28,337 nucleotides of DNA from a virus: IMG/VR virus record IMGVR_UViG_3300048586_000936, positions 1 through 28,337 of that record, one strand, 5' to 3'. Made by a program: the position numbers and the translations under genes. A model generated the notes under the pieces. That model searched no databases. It worked only from the letters and a program-made list of their open reading frames with translations, and was not told the DNA's origin. Below are positions 1-8,574 of the stretch, in pieces. The number at the start of each line of letters is the position of its first letter. Position 1 is the first letter of the stretch.

Positions 1-1443
1 CTTCAGTGATGCGCGGGTTTCGACATGGAGGTGTGGCCCGCTCGAATTGGAGTCTTCTCCGACCGTGCCGAGGATCGTGTTCTTGCCGACGCACTGACCC
101 TCAGCCACCTTGATTTCGTCCAGGTGCGCGAAGATGGCATAGACGAACGCGCCGCGCAGGCGCAGCCGGTCCAGCTCCGCCCGCGCCGCATCCGGCAGGT
201 CGCCATAGGCGTAGCGCACGACGACGCTATCGCCGTAGCCGAAGCCCCAGTCCGGGTCGTTAAAGGCCGCCGCCCGCTGCGCCTCGTTCAGGCCCGCCGC
301 GTCCCAGGTTTCACCCAGCATCTTGCATTTGTTGCAGCGGTAGAGCCATGCAACCTGTCCGGTACCGCTGGCGTAGACTTTGACGGCCTTCGCCGCGCCC
401 AGGTCGACACCATTGTGACCGTTCTGGAGGTAGCGGCTGGTGATGCTGTAGCGGTCCCGGATCGGTGCCGGAAACGCGGCGATCTGCTCCGGCTGTGCTT
501 CGAGCGGCAGCGTGACCAGGTCTTCGCGCACAAAACCGCCCTGGACGCGTTCGTACCATTTATAGGTGTCACCGTCCTGCCCCGGCACCAGCCGCGCCAC
601 CATGAACCGGCTGAGCGCCGGTTCATGGGTAAGCGTTGGCGTCGCGGTCGACGGACCCTGACGGACTTTCGCCCCGGCGGTGATGTCCGGGCGGATCATC
701 CGTTCGCCCATGACCGGCTGCGGCGCAGGCGGCGTTGGCACGATCACCGGCGCGCTAGGCGTGACGATCACCACGCTATCCAGCGCGGTGTCGCGCGGTT
801 CCAATACCGGGATTTTTGCGGCGGGCGGCGTGTCCCACCACACAAAATTCGGCTGCGTCTTCAGACTGGCGTGTGTGAAGCCGATGAAACCCAGGCCGCC
901 GAAATCTTCGTCATACCCCAGGACGTAGGTCTCTTCGAGTTCGGTCAGCGCCTTATCGAGATACCATTCCAGCACAATCACTTCGTCGATGACCGGGCCG
1001 CCTGGAAGCGGACTGGGCCAGCGGAAATGATGCGCAGCGAATTTGAGCCAGGTGCGAACAGGGCGATCACTGATGCTGATAATCCGCCCGTCGCGCGGGT
1101 CCACCTTCAGTACGTAGGGTGCGCGCTCGGTCACGTCGCCAACCCGCTGTTTGCGCTTTGCCCACATCGAGCCGCGCACTTTGGGATCGTCGCGCAGCGC
1201 GTAGGGAATGCCGTCTGCTGGCGAGTTGTCATACAGCAGATAGACATTTTCCTCATCATAGGTGTGCTGCTGGCGGTCGCAGGGAACGCCCAGCACACCC
1301 TTGAGCTGGTCGAAAGTGCGCAGGACCGGATCGTGGCGCACCTGGTAGATCGCATCGCCACCCGGCTGCTGCGTCACGCCAACTGGCGTCGAATACTGCC
1401 CTGGCGGACAGAAGAATTTGAGTAGATCAATCACTTCAGACAC
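1..1443 (-). CDS. M23 peptidase (LytM-like) endolysin or tail lysin, partial
   Basis: The reading frame starts with GTG at 1443 (GAGG just upstream) and runs off the left edge, so the C-terminus is missing. About 481 codons are visible. Near the end is an M23 zinc endopeptidase domain: an HNGVD motif (H and D as the first zinc ligands) and, further on, PHLHVE (the HxH motif). Before it is an SH3b-like stretch (KVRQGPSTATPTL) after a Pro-rich linker (VPTPPAPQP). The first ~200 residues are of unknown fold. M23 enzymes cut peptide cross-bridges of peptidoglycan. Its GTGTCTGA overlap with a small membrane protein gene suggests a lysis cassette, but a virion-associated tail lysin is also possible because the tail genes lie next to it. 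Family confident; exact role inferred. Confidence 0.85.
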   Translation of the reverse strand, partial: MSEVIDLLKFFCPPGQYSTPVGVTQQPGGDAIYQVRHDPVLRTFDQLKGVLGVPCDRQQHTYDEENVYLLYDNSPADGIPYALRDDPKVRGSMWAKRKQRVGDVTERAPYVLKVDPRDGRIISISDRPVRTWLKFAAHHFRWPSPLPGGPVIDEVIVLEWYLDKALTELEETYVLGYDEDFGGLGFIGFTHASLKTQPNFVWWDTPPAAKIPVLEPRDTALDSVVIVTPSAPVIVPTPPAPQPVMGERMIRPDITAGAKVRQGPSTATPTLTHEPALSRFMVARLVPGQDGDTYKWYERVQGGFVREDLVTLPLEAQPEQIAAFPAPIRDRYSITSRYLQNGHNGVDLGAAKAVKVYASGTGQVAWLYRCNKCKMLGETWDAAGLNEAQRAAAFNDPDWGFGYGDSVVVRYAYGDLPDAARAELDRLRLRGAFVYAIFAHLDEIKVAEGQCVGKNTILGTVGEDSNSSGPHLHVETRASLK

Positions 1444-1579
1444 GTTTCCTCGCTTTCCTGACGGCCCGGAGCAGGGCATACGCACCAACGATGAACGGCA
1501 ATACTGCGCAGGTCAGACACATACCGACCGCACCCGCCTGCACCGGCTTATCCGCCAGAGTCAGGAGTTGCATGAGCAT
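1436..1579 (-). CDS. Small single-helix membrane protein, holin-like
   Basis: This 47-residue protein starts at the ATG at 1579, which has a textbook AGGAGG six bases upstream; longer starts in the same frame lack this and run deep into the neighbouring gene. One hydrophobic helix (about residues 16-38, AGAVGMCLTCAVLPFIVGAY) is followed by a basic tail (RAVRKARKRV). It overlaps the upstream coiled-coil gene by 32 bases and the downstream peptidase by 8. Size, topology and position before a peptidoglycan hydrolase suit a holin or holin partner, but there is no sequence motif that proves it. Confidence 0.6.
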   Translation of the reverse strand: MLMQLLTLADKPVQAGAVGMCLTCAVLPFIVGAYALLRAVRKARKRV

Positions 1580-2153
1580 CACCGTCCTCCTCGCGCGTTG
1601 CTTCGACCGTCTGAGAGGCCGGGATTGCTGGCAGTTGCAGCGTGTCATCATCACCGAGCGCCTCTGCCAGCTTCGGCGCATGGACGACCACACCCTGAAC
1701 GCGTTTCATAAAGCGCTCGAACACCACATCCAGTACCGGTCCCAAGCCCTCGGCAGACAGGCTGCTTTCGAGCTGCTGCTTGAAGGCTTCGAACTTGTTC
1801 CCGACCGCCTCTCGGAATTCGGCAAACTGCTCCTGCATTTCACCGACCTTGTCAGAGTTCTGATCGACACTTTCGGCAAGGCGGTTTTTGGCGTCTGCGT
1901 TCTTTTCGACCACCTGAATCCACGCCTTTCGCTCTTCCCGTGTCTGTTCGTCCGCCTGCTCCATCCGGTTCAACATGCGTTGCATCAGCGTCAGCATGGA
2001 CGTTGTGGACGAGGCTTCGCGCTTGGCTTCCTCGATCTGCTGCTCCAGCGCCAGCGTCTTGCGGTCCTGCTCTTTCTTGTAGCCGTACGCCCAGGCACTG
2101 GCAAAGGCCGCCACAACGCCAATAATCGCCAGCAGCACCTCGTTTGAGATCAC
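1548..2153 (-). CDS. Membrane-anchored coiled-coil protein, possible lysis protein
   Basis: The protein has 201 residues and a GTG start preceded by GGTGG. An N-terminal membrane segment (residues 5-23, EVLLAIIGVVAAFASAWAY) is followed by a long charged helical region (about 26-135) rich in Glu, Gln, Lys and Arg, typical of a coiled coil, then a Pro/Asp-rich tail. The layout (short cytoplasmic or periplasmic end, one helix, coiled coil) resembles phage holin-like or inner-spanin-like proteins. It lies directly before a tiny membrane protein and an M23 peptidase, which supports a lysis role. No family is recognised with certainty. Confidence 0.7.
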   Translation of the reverse strand: MISNEVLLAIIGVVAAFASAWAYGYKKEQDRKTLALEQQIEEAKREASSTTSMLTLMQRMLNRMEQADEQTREERKAWIQVVEKNADAKNRLAESVDQNSDKVGEMQEQFAEFREAVGNKFEAFKQQLESSLSAEGLGPVLDVVFERFMKRVQGVVVHAPKLAEALGDDDTLQLPAIPASQTVEATREEDGDAHATPDSGG

Positions 2154-2223
2154 AAATCACCACCCCTCGATAAACAGAATCAAAAATCGCCTCCCGGCGG
2201 TTCCTCGTTGATGACCTTCGTTC

Positions 2224-2580
2224 TTACTTGCCCAGCAGCCCGCGCAGCGCGTTGTAACGCGCCACGATGTCCGCGTCCTCAGCGCCCAGCGGCTGTGTCA
2301 GGTCCATCGCTTCGACCTGCGCTTGCAGCACTGCGCAGGCCGCCTCGCGGTCGACACGCTGCTGCTGCTCAGGCGTCAGCGCGTCGGGGTCGTGCGCCGT
2401 GACAATCGCCCGCGCCGTGGCCTGCTCGCCAGCGGTCGGCTCGCGCCGGAAGATGACGCGCAGACCGCGACCATCGGTCGCAAAGCCATCCGCGACACCG
2501 GGCAATGCGGAATTCAAAGCAACCGTCAGCGCTTCGTGATTGAGCGCTGACGGCATGTCTTCGATACGTAGTTCGTACAT
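2224..2580 (-). CDS. Hypothetical phage protein, tail-end region
   Basis: The protein has 118 residues. The ATG at 2580 directly follows the TGA of the preceding gene (TGAATG) and has AGGAGG five bases upstream, so translation is probably coupled. It is predicted to be soluble, with an N-terminal alpha/beta part and a helical Gln/Ala-rich C-terminus. A segment reading IVTAHDPDALTPEQQ resembles small phage proteins encoded next to fibre genes, but I cannot name a function. The 70 bases between this gene and the next downstream gene hold no other recognisable element. Confidence 0.7.
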   Translation of the reverse strand: MYELRIEDMPSALNHEALTVALNSALPGVADGFATDGRGLRVIFRREPTAGEQATARAIVTAHDPDALTPEQQQRVDREAACAVLQAQVEAMDLTQPLGAEDADIVARYNALRGLLGK

Positions 2581-3090
2581 TCAGGCCTCCTCGACCCAGA
2601 ACTGCGGATGCACGTCCAGACCGCTCGTCCCTGCGCCCGCATACATCACCGCGCCGGTGTTGGTGGTCCGCCACTGGATGCGGAAGGTTGTTGCGACACC
2701 GGGCGTCACAGGAACTTTCACCGTAAACCCGACAGGCTGAGTGATGGCCCCGCCACGTACCCCGATCAGGCCGTCATCCCCGCCGACGCGCACGCTGTCC
2801 TTGGTGATGTCGAGCAGTGTCGACCCGGTCGATGCGCCCGTCTGTTCGATGATGCACTGGAAGCCCACTTTGACGTAATTGGTTTTCGGCGTGAGGGTCG
2901 CTGACAGGTCAACCGAGTCGACGTCGCCCCAGGTGCCGCTGCTGGTGGTGTAGTTCGCCGCCTCGTTGATGTTTTTGATGACCGTTTGCCGGTTGAGCAG
3001 GTAGCGCAGGTTGTCGCGCACCTGGGCATTCATCTTTGCAGCCGTGACGAGCTGCCCCACTTCCCAATCTTCAGGATCGCTCCAGGGCAT
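2581..3090 (-). CDS. Virion fibre-like structural protein
   Basis: The protein has 169 residues. The N-terminus WEVGQLVTAAKMNAQVRDNL matches a pattern common at the start of siphophage tail fibre or appendage proteins (W..G..VTAA..N..VRDNL). The rest is Thr/Gly/Val-rich and predicted to be beta-sheet, ending in an aromatic/acidic tip (HPQFWVEEA). It lies between the baseplate-like gene and a small hypothetical gene, which supports a distal tail or host-binding role. The fibre assignment rests on the N-terminal pattern and location, not on a named domain. Confidence 0.65.
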   Translation of the reverse strand: MPWSDPEDWEVGQLVTAAKMNAQVRDNLRYLLNRQTVIKNINEAANYTTSSGTWGDVDSVDLSATLTPKTNYVKVGFQCIIEQTGASTGSTLLDITKDSVRVGGDDGLIGVRGGAITQPVGFTVKVPVTPGVATTFRIQWRTTNTGAVMYAGAGTSGLDVHPQFWVEEA

Positions 3091-3106
3091 AGCCCCTCCT
3101 ATAAGC

Positions 3107-4783
3107 CTATAAGAACAGCCGCGCCGTTTCGTCCAGCTCGGCGAGGCCAGCCATATCCAGTCGAAAGTAGCTCGTGCGCACGAACGGGAGCAGCGCCCAG
3201 GTCACCAGATGCGTCCCGCTCGCCGCAACCACATTGTGCGCAATACCGACGATGACGTATTCCGAGTCGTGGCCCAGCCGCTCGCTGGTGATGCGGATGT
3301 GGTCGCCGATCCGCCGCCGCAACCCGTGGTCCAGAGTCTCGGCGCTGCGGCGGGCGAAGAACGACACCTGCGCGAACCGGGCCTGCGGCTCCTTGTAGCG
3401 GTTGACGATGAACTTCACCACCTGCTCGGCAAACTCCGCGTCCGCCACGGCCCGCAGGTCCAGCGGTCCCGCTTCGATGCGCTCATACGCGGCGATGCTG
3501 TACGGGTCGCTGTGGCTGACCTGCTCCGGTGGCAGCAGGATCAGCGTGGTGGCCCGCGCTTGCAGCTTGATGAAGTGCATCGTCCCCGTGTCCTGGGTCC
3601 GCGTTGTCATTTCGGCTCGGTCCGCATACCAGACGAGCGTCACCGACGCGCGCGCGGTGTAGTCGTCGTGGGGTGTGGGGAGCAACTCATCGACCGCTTC
3701 GTAGTCGACATACGCCTGCGGCGGCAATCCGTCGACCACCGCCACCCGCGCGCCCGGATAGTCCGGGTCGCTGAAGCGGATCGTCTGTTTCTGTTCGGTG
3801 TTTCCCGGACCTCGGCTCCACGGCAGGTTCGGATACTCCCAGACCTTCGTCCCCGGCGCGCCCCGTTTGCGCGCCTGGAAGGTCGCCGTGAGGGCGTTGA
3901 TGAGGTTGTCCATGTAGACGTAACGCGTGTAACCCGCCAGGAAGTCATCGCTGCTGAACGCGTAGACCTCACCTTCGTACAGCGTGTCGTGAGCGCGGTT
4001 GTGGAAGACGTATTTCATTCGCGACGCATCGTAGAAGAAGCGCCCGCCCGCTTCCGCTGGCATGGTCTCCCGGATGAAGCCCTGGGCGCTCACCCCGTTC
4101 TCGTTACCGTTGTTGTCCCCGGCCCAGGCGAGCGTCGTGTAGGCTTCCTCGAAATCGGTCAGCGTGTTTTCGTACAACCGTGCGGTTTCGTCCAGTTCGC
4201 CGCTGCCTTCGATGTCCAGCAGGAAGAAGCTGCTCGCATAAGGCCACGGGACTGCCGGTCGCTCGAAGAGAGGTGCAAGCACCTCGTCTACCCGCACATT
4301 GGTCTGGAGCTTCGGCGCGAATTCGGCTGTCAGCAGATCGTCGTTGATGTCCGTCACGATCAGTGTGGCGATGGGGTCTTCGACCTTCCCCGGCGTCACA
4401 TTCAGTTGCTTCAGTCGCCCAACGAAGACCGTTTCGATCTCACCTTCCGCATCTTCGACCTGGAAGCGCACCAGTTGCCCGCGCTTGAGCAGGCCGTAAA
4501 ACAGCGCCGTCGATTTTTCCGGCAGGAATGCACCTTCCCGGTTGAACAGTTGCACGCGCATCTCCGCCGGGTCCGCCACGTCCGCCTGCAAGCCGGTGTC
4601 GGTGTAGGGGTCCATGAAGCCATACTGCGCGTCCACCTGCAACGAATACGCGTCCAGGTTGAGCGCGAAGCCCAGGTCGCGGTTGATGTCGACCTGCACG
4701 AGATAGGGCGTCTGACCAGGGATCGGCCCCCAGACATGCCCATTATCCCAGGCGTCGACATCCCACCGAAACAGTTCAGGCAT
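3107..4783 (-). CDS. Baseplate hub / distal tail-like protein
   Basis: The protein has 558 residues, starting ATG at 4783, just after the stop of the preceding small gene. Features such as GRLKQLNVTPGKVEDPIATLIVTDINDDL (described by ends: residues ~122-150) and the C-terminal IGDHIRITSERLG...EYVIVGIAHNV resemble siphophage hub proteins that carry a beta-rich domain recording local geometry. A motif of about 20 residues occurs twice, near residues 185-203 and again at the extreme C-terminus (538-556), both containing ELDETARL. Position after the tape measure and first fibre fits a Tal/hub-like role. No peptidase motif is visible. Function inferred mainly from position and fold-like features. 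Confidence 0.6.
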   Translation of the reverse strand: MPELFRWDVDAWDNGHVWGPIPGQTPYLVQVDINRDLGFALNLDAYSLQVDAQYGFMDPYTDTGLQADVADPAEMRVQLFNREGAFLPEKSTALFYGLLKRGQLVRFQVEDAEGEIETVFVGRLKQLNVTPGKVEDPIATLIVTDINDDLLTAEFAPKLQTNVRVDEVLAPLFERPAVPWPYASSFFLLDIEGSGELDETARLYENTLTDFEEAYTTLAWAGDNNGNENGVSAQGFIRETMPAEAGGRFFYDASRMKYVFHNRAHDTLYEGEVYAFSSDDFLAGYTRYVYMDNLINALTATFQARKRGAPGTKVWEYPNLPWSRGPGNTEQKQTIRFSDPDYPGARVAVVDGLPPQAYVDYEAVDELLPTPHDDYTARASVTLVWYADRAEMTTRTQDTGTMHFIKLQARATTLILLPPEQVSHSDPYSIAAYERIEAGPLDLRAVADAEFAEQVVKFIVNRYKEPQARFAQVSFFARRSAETLDHGLRRRIGDHIRITSERLGHDSEYVIVGIAHNVVAASGTHLVTWALLPFVRTSYFRLDMAGLAELDETARLFL

Positions 4784-4786
4784 AAC

Positions 4787-4966
4787 CTATGCCTCGCTTT
4801 CTGCTGACTTCCAGTCCTCACGTACATGAAAGACCAACACCGCCCGGACCTGGACCACCGCGCCTAGCTGTTCGGGCTGTGCTATTGCCTGCACGTCCAC
4901 CCCATAGCGCGCGCCCGAAGCCTGCACCTCGCGCCGAAAAGCCTCGATGCGCTCCTGCTCGGTCAT
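4787..4966 (-). CDS. Small hypothetical protein (59 aa)
   Basis: This short gene begins at ATG 4966, overlapping the stop of the upstream gene as ATGA, and ends with TAG three bases before the next ATG. The product begins MTEQERIEAFRREVQASGAR and contains VVQVRAVLVFHVREDW. It looks soluble, with an N-terminal charged helix followed by a beta strand. It fills exactly the gap between two genes, with coupling signals at both ends, so it is very likely real. No function is recognised. Confidence 0.65.
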   Translation of the reverse strand: MTEQERIEAFRREVQASGARYGVDVQAIAQPEQLGAVVQVRAVLVFHVREDWKSAESEA

Positions 4967-5250
4967 TGCTTGGTATCACCCCTTGCAGCGTACTGCTGCA
5001 TCAATACCCCCACGTCGAGCGTCTTGACTGCTGCGAGAGGCTGTTCGTCCAGGCTCAGCATGTCACCTGCCAGATGGTCGGCATCGACGTGCGCGGCCTC
5101 TTCGACCGGAAGCACCGTGACAACGACGTTTTCGCCGTTGTTATGCTCGACCACGTATTTCGCGTAACGTTCCCCGTTAATGATCTCGATCAGGTCGGGG
5201 TGTTCGGTCTCCATCGCCTCGTGTAACGCATCAAAGTTAAAAGGGGTCAT
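4963..5250 (-). CDS. Hypothetical phage protein (95 aa)
   Basis: The ATG at 5250 overlaps the TGA of the fibre gene (ATGA), and its own TGA overlaps the next ATG the same way. The sequence is acidic, with a beta-like middle (AKYVVEHNNGENVVVTVLPV) and a helical C-terminus. It probably belongs to the tail-tip module by position. I do not recognise the family. Confidence 0.7.
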   Translation of the reverse strand: MTPFNFDALHEAMETEHPDLIEIINGERYAKYVVEHNNGENVVVTVLPVEEAAHVDADHLAGDMLSLDEQPLAAVKTLDVGVLMQQYAARGDTKQ

Positions 5251-6035
5251 GACGCCAGACCTCCGCTGAACCAGGTGCGGTTGTCGTTCCCGTAAACGTC
5301 GCGCGACGCGCTGGTGAACTGATACACATACACCTCGACGTAATCACCCGCCGTGAGCGATAACCGGGCCGACAGCGAAAAACTAACGGGTCCGGTGCCG
5401 TAGGTATTGATGAGCAGTTCGCGCGGGTTGCTGCTGTTATTGAGCCGCAGTCGCGGCTGGAACGTGCCGCCGTTCGACGCACTGGTGAATCCGACTGAAA
5501 ATTCAAACTCGTAGATACCAGTGACCGGCGCGACGAAACGGCTGTTGGTGGTATCGAACACGCCGTCCGGGTCAAAATGTTCCGAGCCAAAGGTGATCTT
5601 TGTCGTGGCGTCGTTACCGATGGACTGATTCGTACCGTTCTTGTGCGCACTGAAGTTGTAGCGCTTGCCAGAAACGCTCTGACCGTCGACTTGCAGTGTC
5701 GTGAATGCACCTGCCGCCGGGGTCGTGCCGCCGATGACCGCGCCGTTAACCGTGCCGCCGGTGACAACAACACTGTTGGCAGCCTGCGTAGCCATGCTGC
5801 CAAGTCCGAGATTTGCCCGCGCGCCCGCAGCATCGCTTGCACCAGTGCCACCGTCCGCAACCGCCAGGTCGGTGATGCCGGTGATGCTGCCGCCCGCAAT
5901 CTGCGGCGTGATGGCTGCCGCGCCTGTGAAGCGGTCAAAAACCGCTTGGTCCAGGCCGTCGAACAGCCCGCGCACCATCGCCGCAGACGCCGTAGCACCC
6001 GCAAGAATGCCGCTCGGATCAATGTAATGTCCCAA
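5247..6035 (-). CDS. Tail fibre with C-terminal C1q-like domain
   Basis: The protein has 262 residues and starts with TTG at 6035, preceded by AAAGGGA seven bases upstream; no ATG in this frame fits as well. Residues 58-80 contain ADGGTGASDAAGARANLGLG, a hallmark of phage tail-fibre shafts. A Gly/Thr/Ala-rich shaft follows (to ~120). Residues ~126-262 have the C1q/TNF-like pattern: FSAHKNGTNQS, a FDPDG...RFVAPVTGIYEFEFSV segment, a G-PVSFSLSARLSLTAGDYVEV segment and a terminal TWFSGGL. C1q-like heads trimerise and bind ligands, so this is a candidate host-recognition fibre. It sits straight after the tape measure gene. Confidence 0.85.
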   Translation of the reverse strand: MGHYIDPSGILAGATASAAMVRGLFDGLDQAVFDRFTGAAAITPQIAGGSITGITDLAVADGGTGASDAAGARANLGLGSMATQAANSVVVTGGTVNGAVIGGTTPAAGAFTTLQVDGQSVSGKRYNFSAHKNGTNQSIGNDATTKITFGSEHFDPDGVFDTTNSRFVAPVTGIYEFEFSVGFTSASNGGTFQPRLRLNNSSNPRELLINTYGTGPVSFSLSARLSLTAGDYVEVYVYQFTSASRDVYGNDNRTWFSGGLAS

Positions 6036-6054
6036 GTTGAATCCCTTTCTGATG

Positions 6055-8505
6055 CTAGATGGGGCCGCGCGTCCGGCGCGGGTCGGTCCCTGGCGACGTG
6101 CCGCCCGTGCCTCGGTTGATCGTGACCACCTCAGCCCTGATCCAATCCTTGATGATGCGCTCAGCCTGAATGTTGAACTTCAGGTTGATCTCGTACTCGG
6201 TCTCAGACATTTCTTCGAAAGTCTTGTACGCTTCGTCGATGTCGTCCTTAATCGTCGTCGCGTCACCCGCCATCGACTCAACGTCGCCTGCAATCCCCGG
6301 CGACAGGCCAGCGATAGTCTCCCAGTAACCGCTGGTGAACTTCAGCGCCTCGCTGTAGGTCATCGAGTCCGTCGCCATGTTCGACATGGACTGTTCGACA
6401 CCGGAAAGATCTGGTAACGCGCTCGTAACGTCACCGCCGCCGCTCATTCCCGGCGGCATCCAGCCGCTTGTCGCCTGACGGTATTGCAGATTTGCGCCAC
6501 CGTACTGCTCACCTGCGTGGATCACCTGGTCAGGTTGCAGAATGCCCTGTGCGTACAAGTCATTCACGCTCATGCCCAGGCCCTGCGCGACTGCCCAATG
6601 CCCGTCATCAGGGCGCACGGTATACCCGCCAGTCCCCGCGCCAACATTGATGTAGTTCATCAGCGCCAGCGGGTCACCTATGGGCTGACCACCTGCGCGG
6701 GCCGCCCGCGCGCCTTCCTCATAGCTGGTGAGTGCGGTCAGCGCGGCGTCCTGCCCGAACTGGTAGTAAATCTGTTCGAGTGCCGCCAGACCTTCATCAC
6801 GCCATGCAAGCGAGTCGGTGGTTTCAGCGCCGGTCATCAGCCCCAGCGCATCTTGCAGGTTCTGAAAGTCCGTATCTTCGAGCGAGCCTTGCATCCGGGT
6901 GAGGAATGTGCCGCCTAGCCCGGTTAGCAGCGGATTGTTGTCACCTTGCCCGAAGAGGTCAGGCATGGTCATCGTGCTGACCGCTTCAACGCCATCTTCG
7001 ATGTATTTCAGCCAGTCGCGCCCCTGGTCGGCCCACTGACGAGCCATTTCAAGGTCACTCTCGCTTATCAGGTCGTTGTCCTTGAAGGTCTCATAGAACC
7101 GCTCAAGGTCACCCACCAGCACTTGTGCCTGCTGCATGCTTTCCGGCGAAAACAACCCCTGATCCCCGATAAAACCGTCGCTGCTGGTCGCCAGCCCCTG
7201 AAGTTCGGCGTACAGCGCGTAAGCGTCCTGCCTGGAACTCATGAAACGGTCCTGCATGGTCATCTGCGCGCCGCGCTGTAACCCGCCAGGGACGTTGTTC
7301 ATAAAGGTCTGGACATCCAGCCATGCCCGCGCGATTTCCTGCAATCCGGCACGCATCTGCGCCTGATTAGCCGCCACGATATTGCGCGCCCCGACGATGT
7401 TTTGGTTCTGCCGAAACACCTCATCCGCTACGGAACCCAGGTACTGGGTGAGCATGCCACTGTCGGCGAAAAACCCGCCTTCCGTGATCTGCATGCCCGA
7501 ACTCATGCCGCGCTGGATGTAAGCCGCGACCTGCTCGCCGCTAAGCTGCGCCTGGTTCGCGATTTCGGGGTTCGAAGCCATATCCCGCAAAATGCTGGAC
7601 ACATATTCTTCGAGAAACTGCGGGTTAAGCTCGTTCGCCATCCCCGATTCAAGACCGGGCAGGATTGCCGCAGTTCTGACGTCGACTTCCGCGTTGAGCG
7701 CCTGCTGCTGCTGCACGTTCTCGATAGCGTCGTTCACAGACGTCGCGGCTGCTTCTGCCAGTTTGCCCGCGTTAGCGGCGAAACGATCCGCGAAGTCATC
7801 CCACCACGTTTCGAGTCTTGACAGTTCTGTAATACCTGCGTCCGCTGCGTCACCGAGCGCGAGACGGGTCGCTTGTCCGACCTCAACAACCGCTCGGTTG
7901 AACGCGTCAGCGGATTCCATGCCCGCATCGCGGTATTGGTCCGCCAGCGTGCGCACATCGGAAGCGCTGATTCCGACCGTATCCAATACAAGGTAGCTCT
8001 GATTGCGCAGGGCCTGGAAGAGTTTCTCAACACCTGCCTGACCGCCAAGCGACAAGCCCAGGCTGATGAGTTCGCCAGCCTCCGCAGCGTTGTCAGCAAT
8101 GCCAGTCATGATTGCTGAAGTCGCCGTCTCCATGAGGCTGAATTCACTGACGACGCCGCCGGTCTTCTCTTTCATGTCGTCAAGCGCATCGCCTACGCGC
8201 TCAGGCCCGCCAACCAGCGCTTCAAAGCGCCGTTCCGCAAACTCCACCTCACGGCCCAGATTGACCACGTCCCTTATCGCGTTGACACCAATCTGAACGC
8301 CAAACGCACCAGCGACGAGGCCCACGGTTGACTTCAGGTCATCCAGTTTGCCGCCTAGCACGTCCACTTCGCGGCCTGCGCCGCCAACCCCGCGTCGGGC
8401 GTCCGTTTCAATGCCAGCCATCTTTTTGGACACGTCTTCAACCGCGCGAATGGCGTGCTTTCCATCCGCCCGAATCTCGATTTCCACAATGTAGCTGTCC
8501 GACAT
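6055..8505 (-). CDS. Tail tape measure protein with LysM-like segment
   Basis: The product has 816 residues from the ATG at 8505 (GAGGG just upstream). A longer start at 8550 would translate the terminator hairpin, so I reject it. The N-terminal ~120 residues (EIEIRADGKHAIRAVEDVSK, then long heptad-like helices) and the following helical region are typical of siphophage tape measures. At about residues 628-668 is a LysM-like motif: YTVRPDDGHWAVAQGLGMS, then LYAQGILQPDQVIHAGEQY. The protein sets tail length and probably reaches the host cell wall at infection. At roughly 0.15 nm per residue a tail near 120 nm is expected, a family rule of thumb rather than a measurement. Confidence 0.88.
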   Translation of the reverse strand: MSDSYIVEIEIRADGKHAIRAVEDVSKKMAGIETDARRGVGGAGREVDVLGGKLDDLKSTVGLVAGAFGVQIGVNAIRDVVNLGREVEFAERRFEALVGGPERVGDALDDMKEKTGGVVSEFSLMETATSAIMTGIADNAAEAGELISLGLSLGGQAGVEKLFQALRNQSYLVLDTVGISASDVRTLADQYRDAGMESADAFNRAVVEVGQATRLALGDAADAGITELSRLETWWDDFADRFAANAGKLAEAAATSVNDAIENVQQQQALNAEVDVRTAAILPGLESGMANELNPQFLEEYVSSILRDMASNPEIANQAQLSGEQVAAYIQRGMSSGMQITEGGFFADSGMLTQYLGSVADEVFRQNQNIVGARNIVAANQAQMRAGLQEIARAWLDVQTFMNNVPGGLQRGAQMTMQDRFMSSRQDAYALYAELQGLATSSDGFIGDQGLFSPESMQQAQVLVGDLERFYETFKDNDLISESDLEMARQWADQGRDWLKYIEDGVEAVSTMTMPDLFGQGDNNPLLTGLGGTFLTRMQGSLEDTDFQNLQDALGLMTGAETTDSLAWRDEGLAALEQIYYQFGQDAALTALTSYEEGARAARAGGQPIGDPLALMNYINVGAGTGGYTVRPDDGHWAVAQGLGMSVNDLYAQGILQPDQVIHAGEQYGGANLQYRQATSGWMPPGMSGGGDVTSALPDLSGVEQSMSNMATDSMTYSEALKFTSGYWETIAGLSPGIAGDVESMAGDATTIKDDIDEAYKTFEEMSETEYEINLKFNIQAERIIKDWIRAEVVTINRGTGGTSPGTDPRRTRGPI

Positions 8506-8520
8506 GAGGCCCTCGCACGA

Positions 8521-8547
8521 ATCAAAAGCGCTCCCTTTCGGAAGCGC
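8521..8547 (-). terminator. Intrinsic terminator before the tape measure gene
   Basis: On the minus strand GCGCTTCC, a GAAA tetraloop and GGGAGCGC form an 8-bp stem (one G-U pair) followed directly by TTTTGAT. It lies between a small membrane protein gene and the tape measure start, so it should lower transcription into the tape measure gene. Confidence 0.7.
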
Positions 8548-8574
8548 CATCAGGTCTTTTGCAAGCAGCCGCAG

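Noticed and set aside
25-1425. 466-codon plus-strand open frame
   Set aside because: It is the antisense shadow of the M23 peptidase gene, whose minus-strand frame holds the HxxxD and HxH motifs; the plus-strand translation has Arg/His-rich, non-protein-like composition.
3209-4807. 532-codon plus-strand open frame
   Set aside because: Antisense shadow of the hub-like gene; composition unlike a real protein.
8506-8550. 15-residue longer start of the tape measure protein
   Set aside because: It would translate the terminator hairpin; the ATG at 8505 has a ribosome site and starts a typical tape measure N-terminus.
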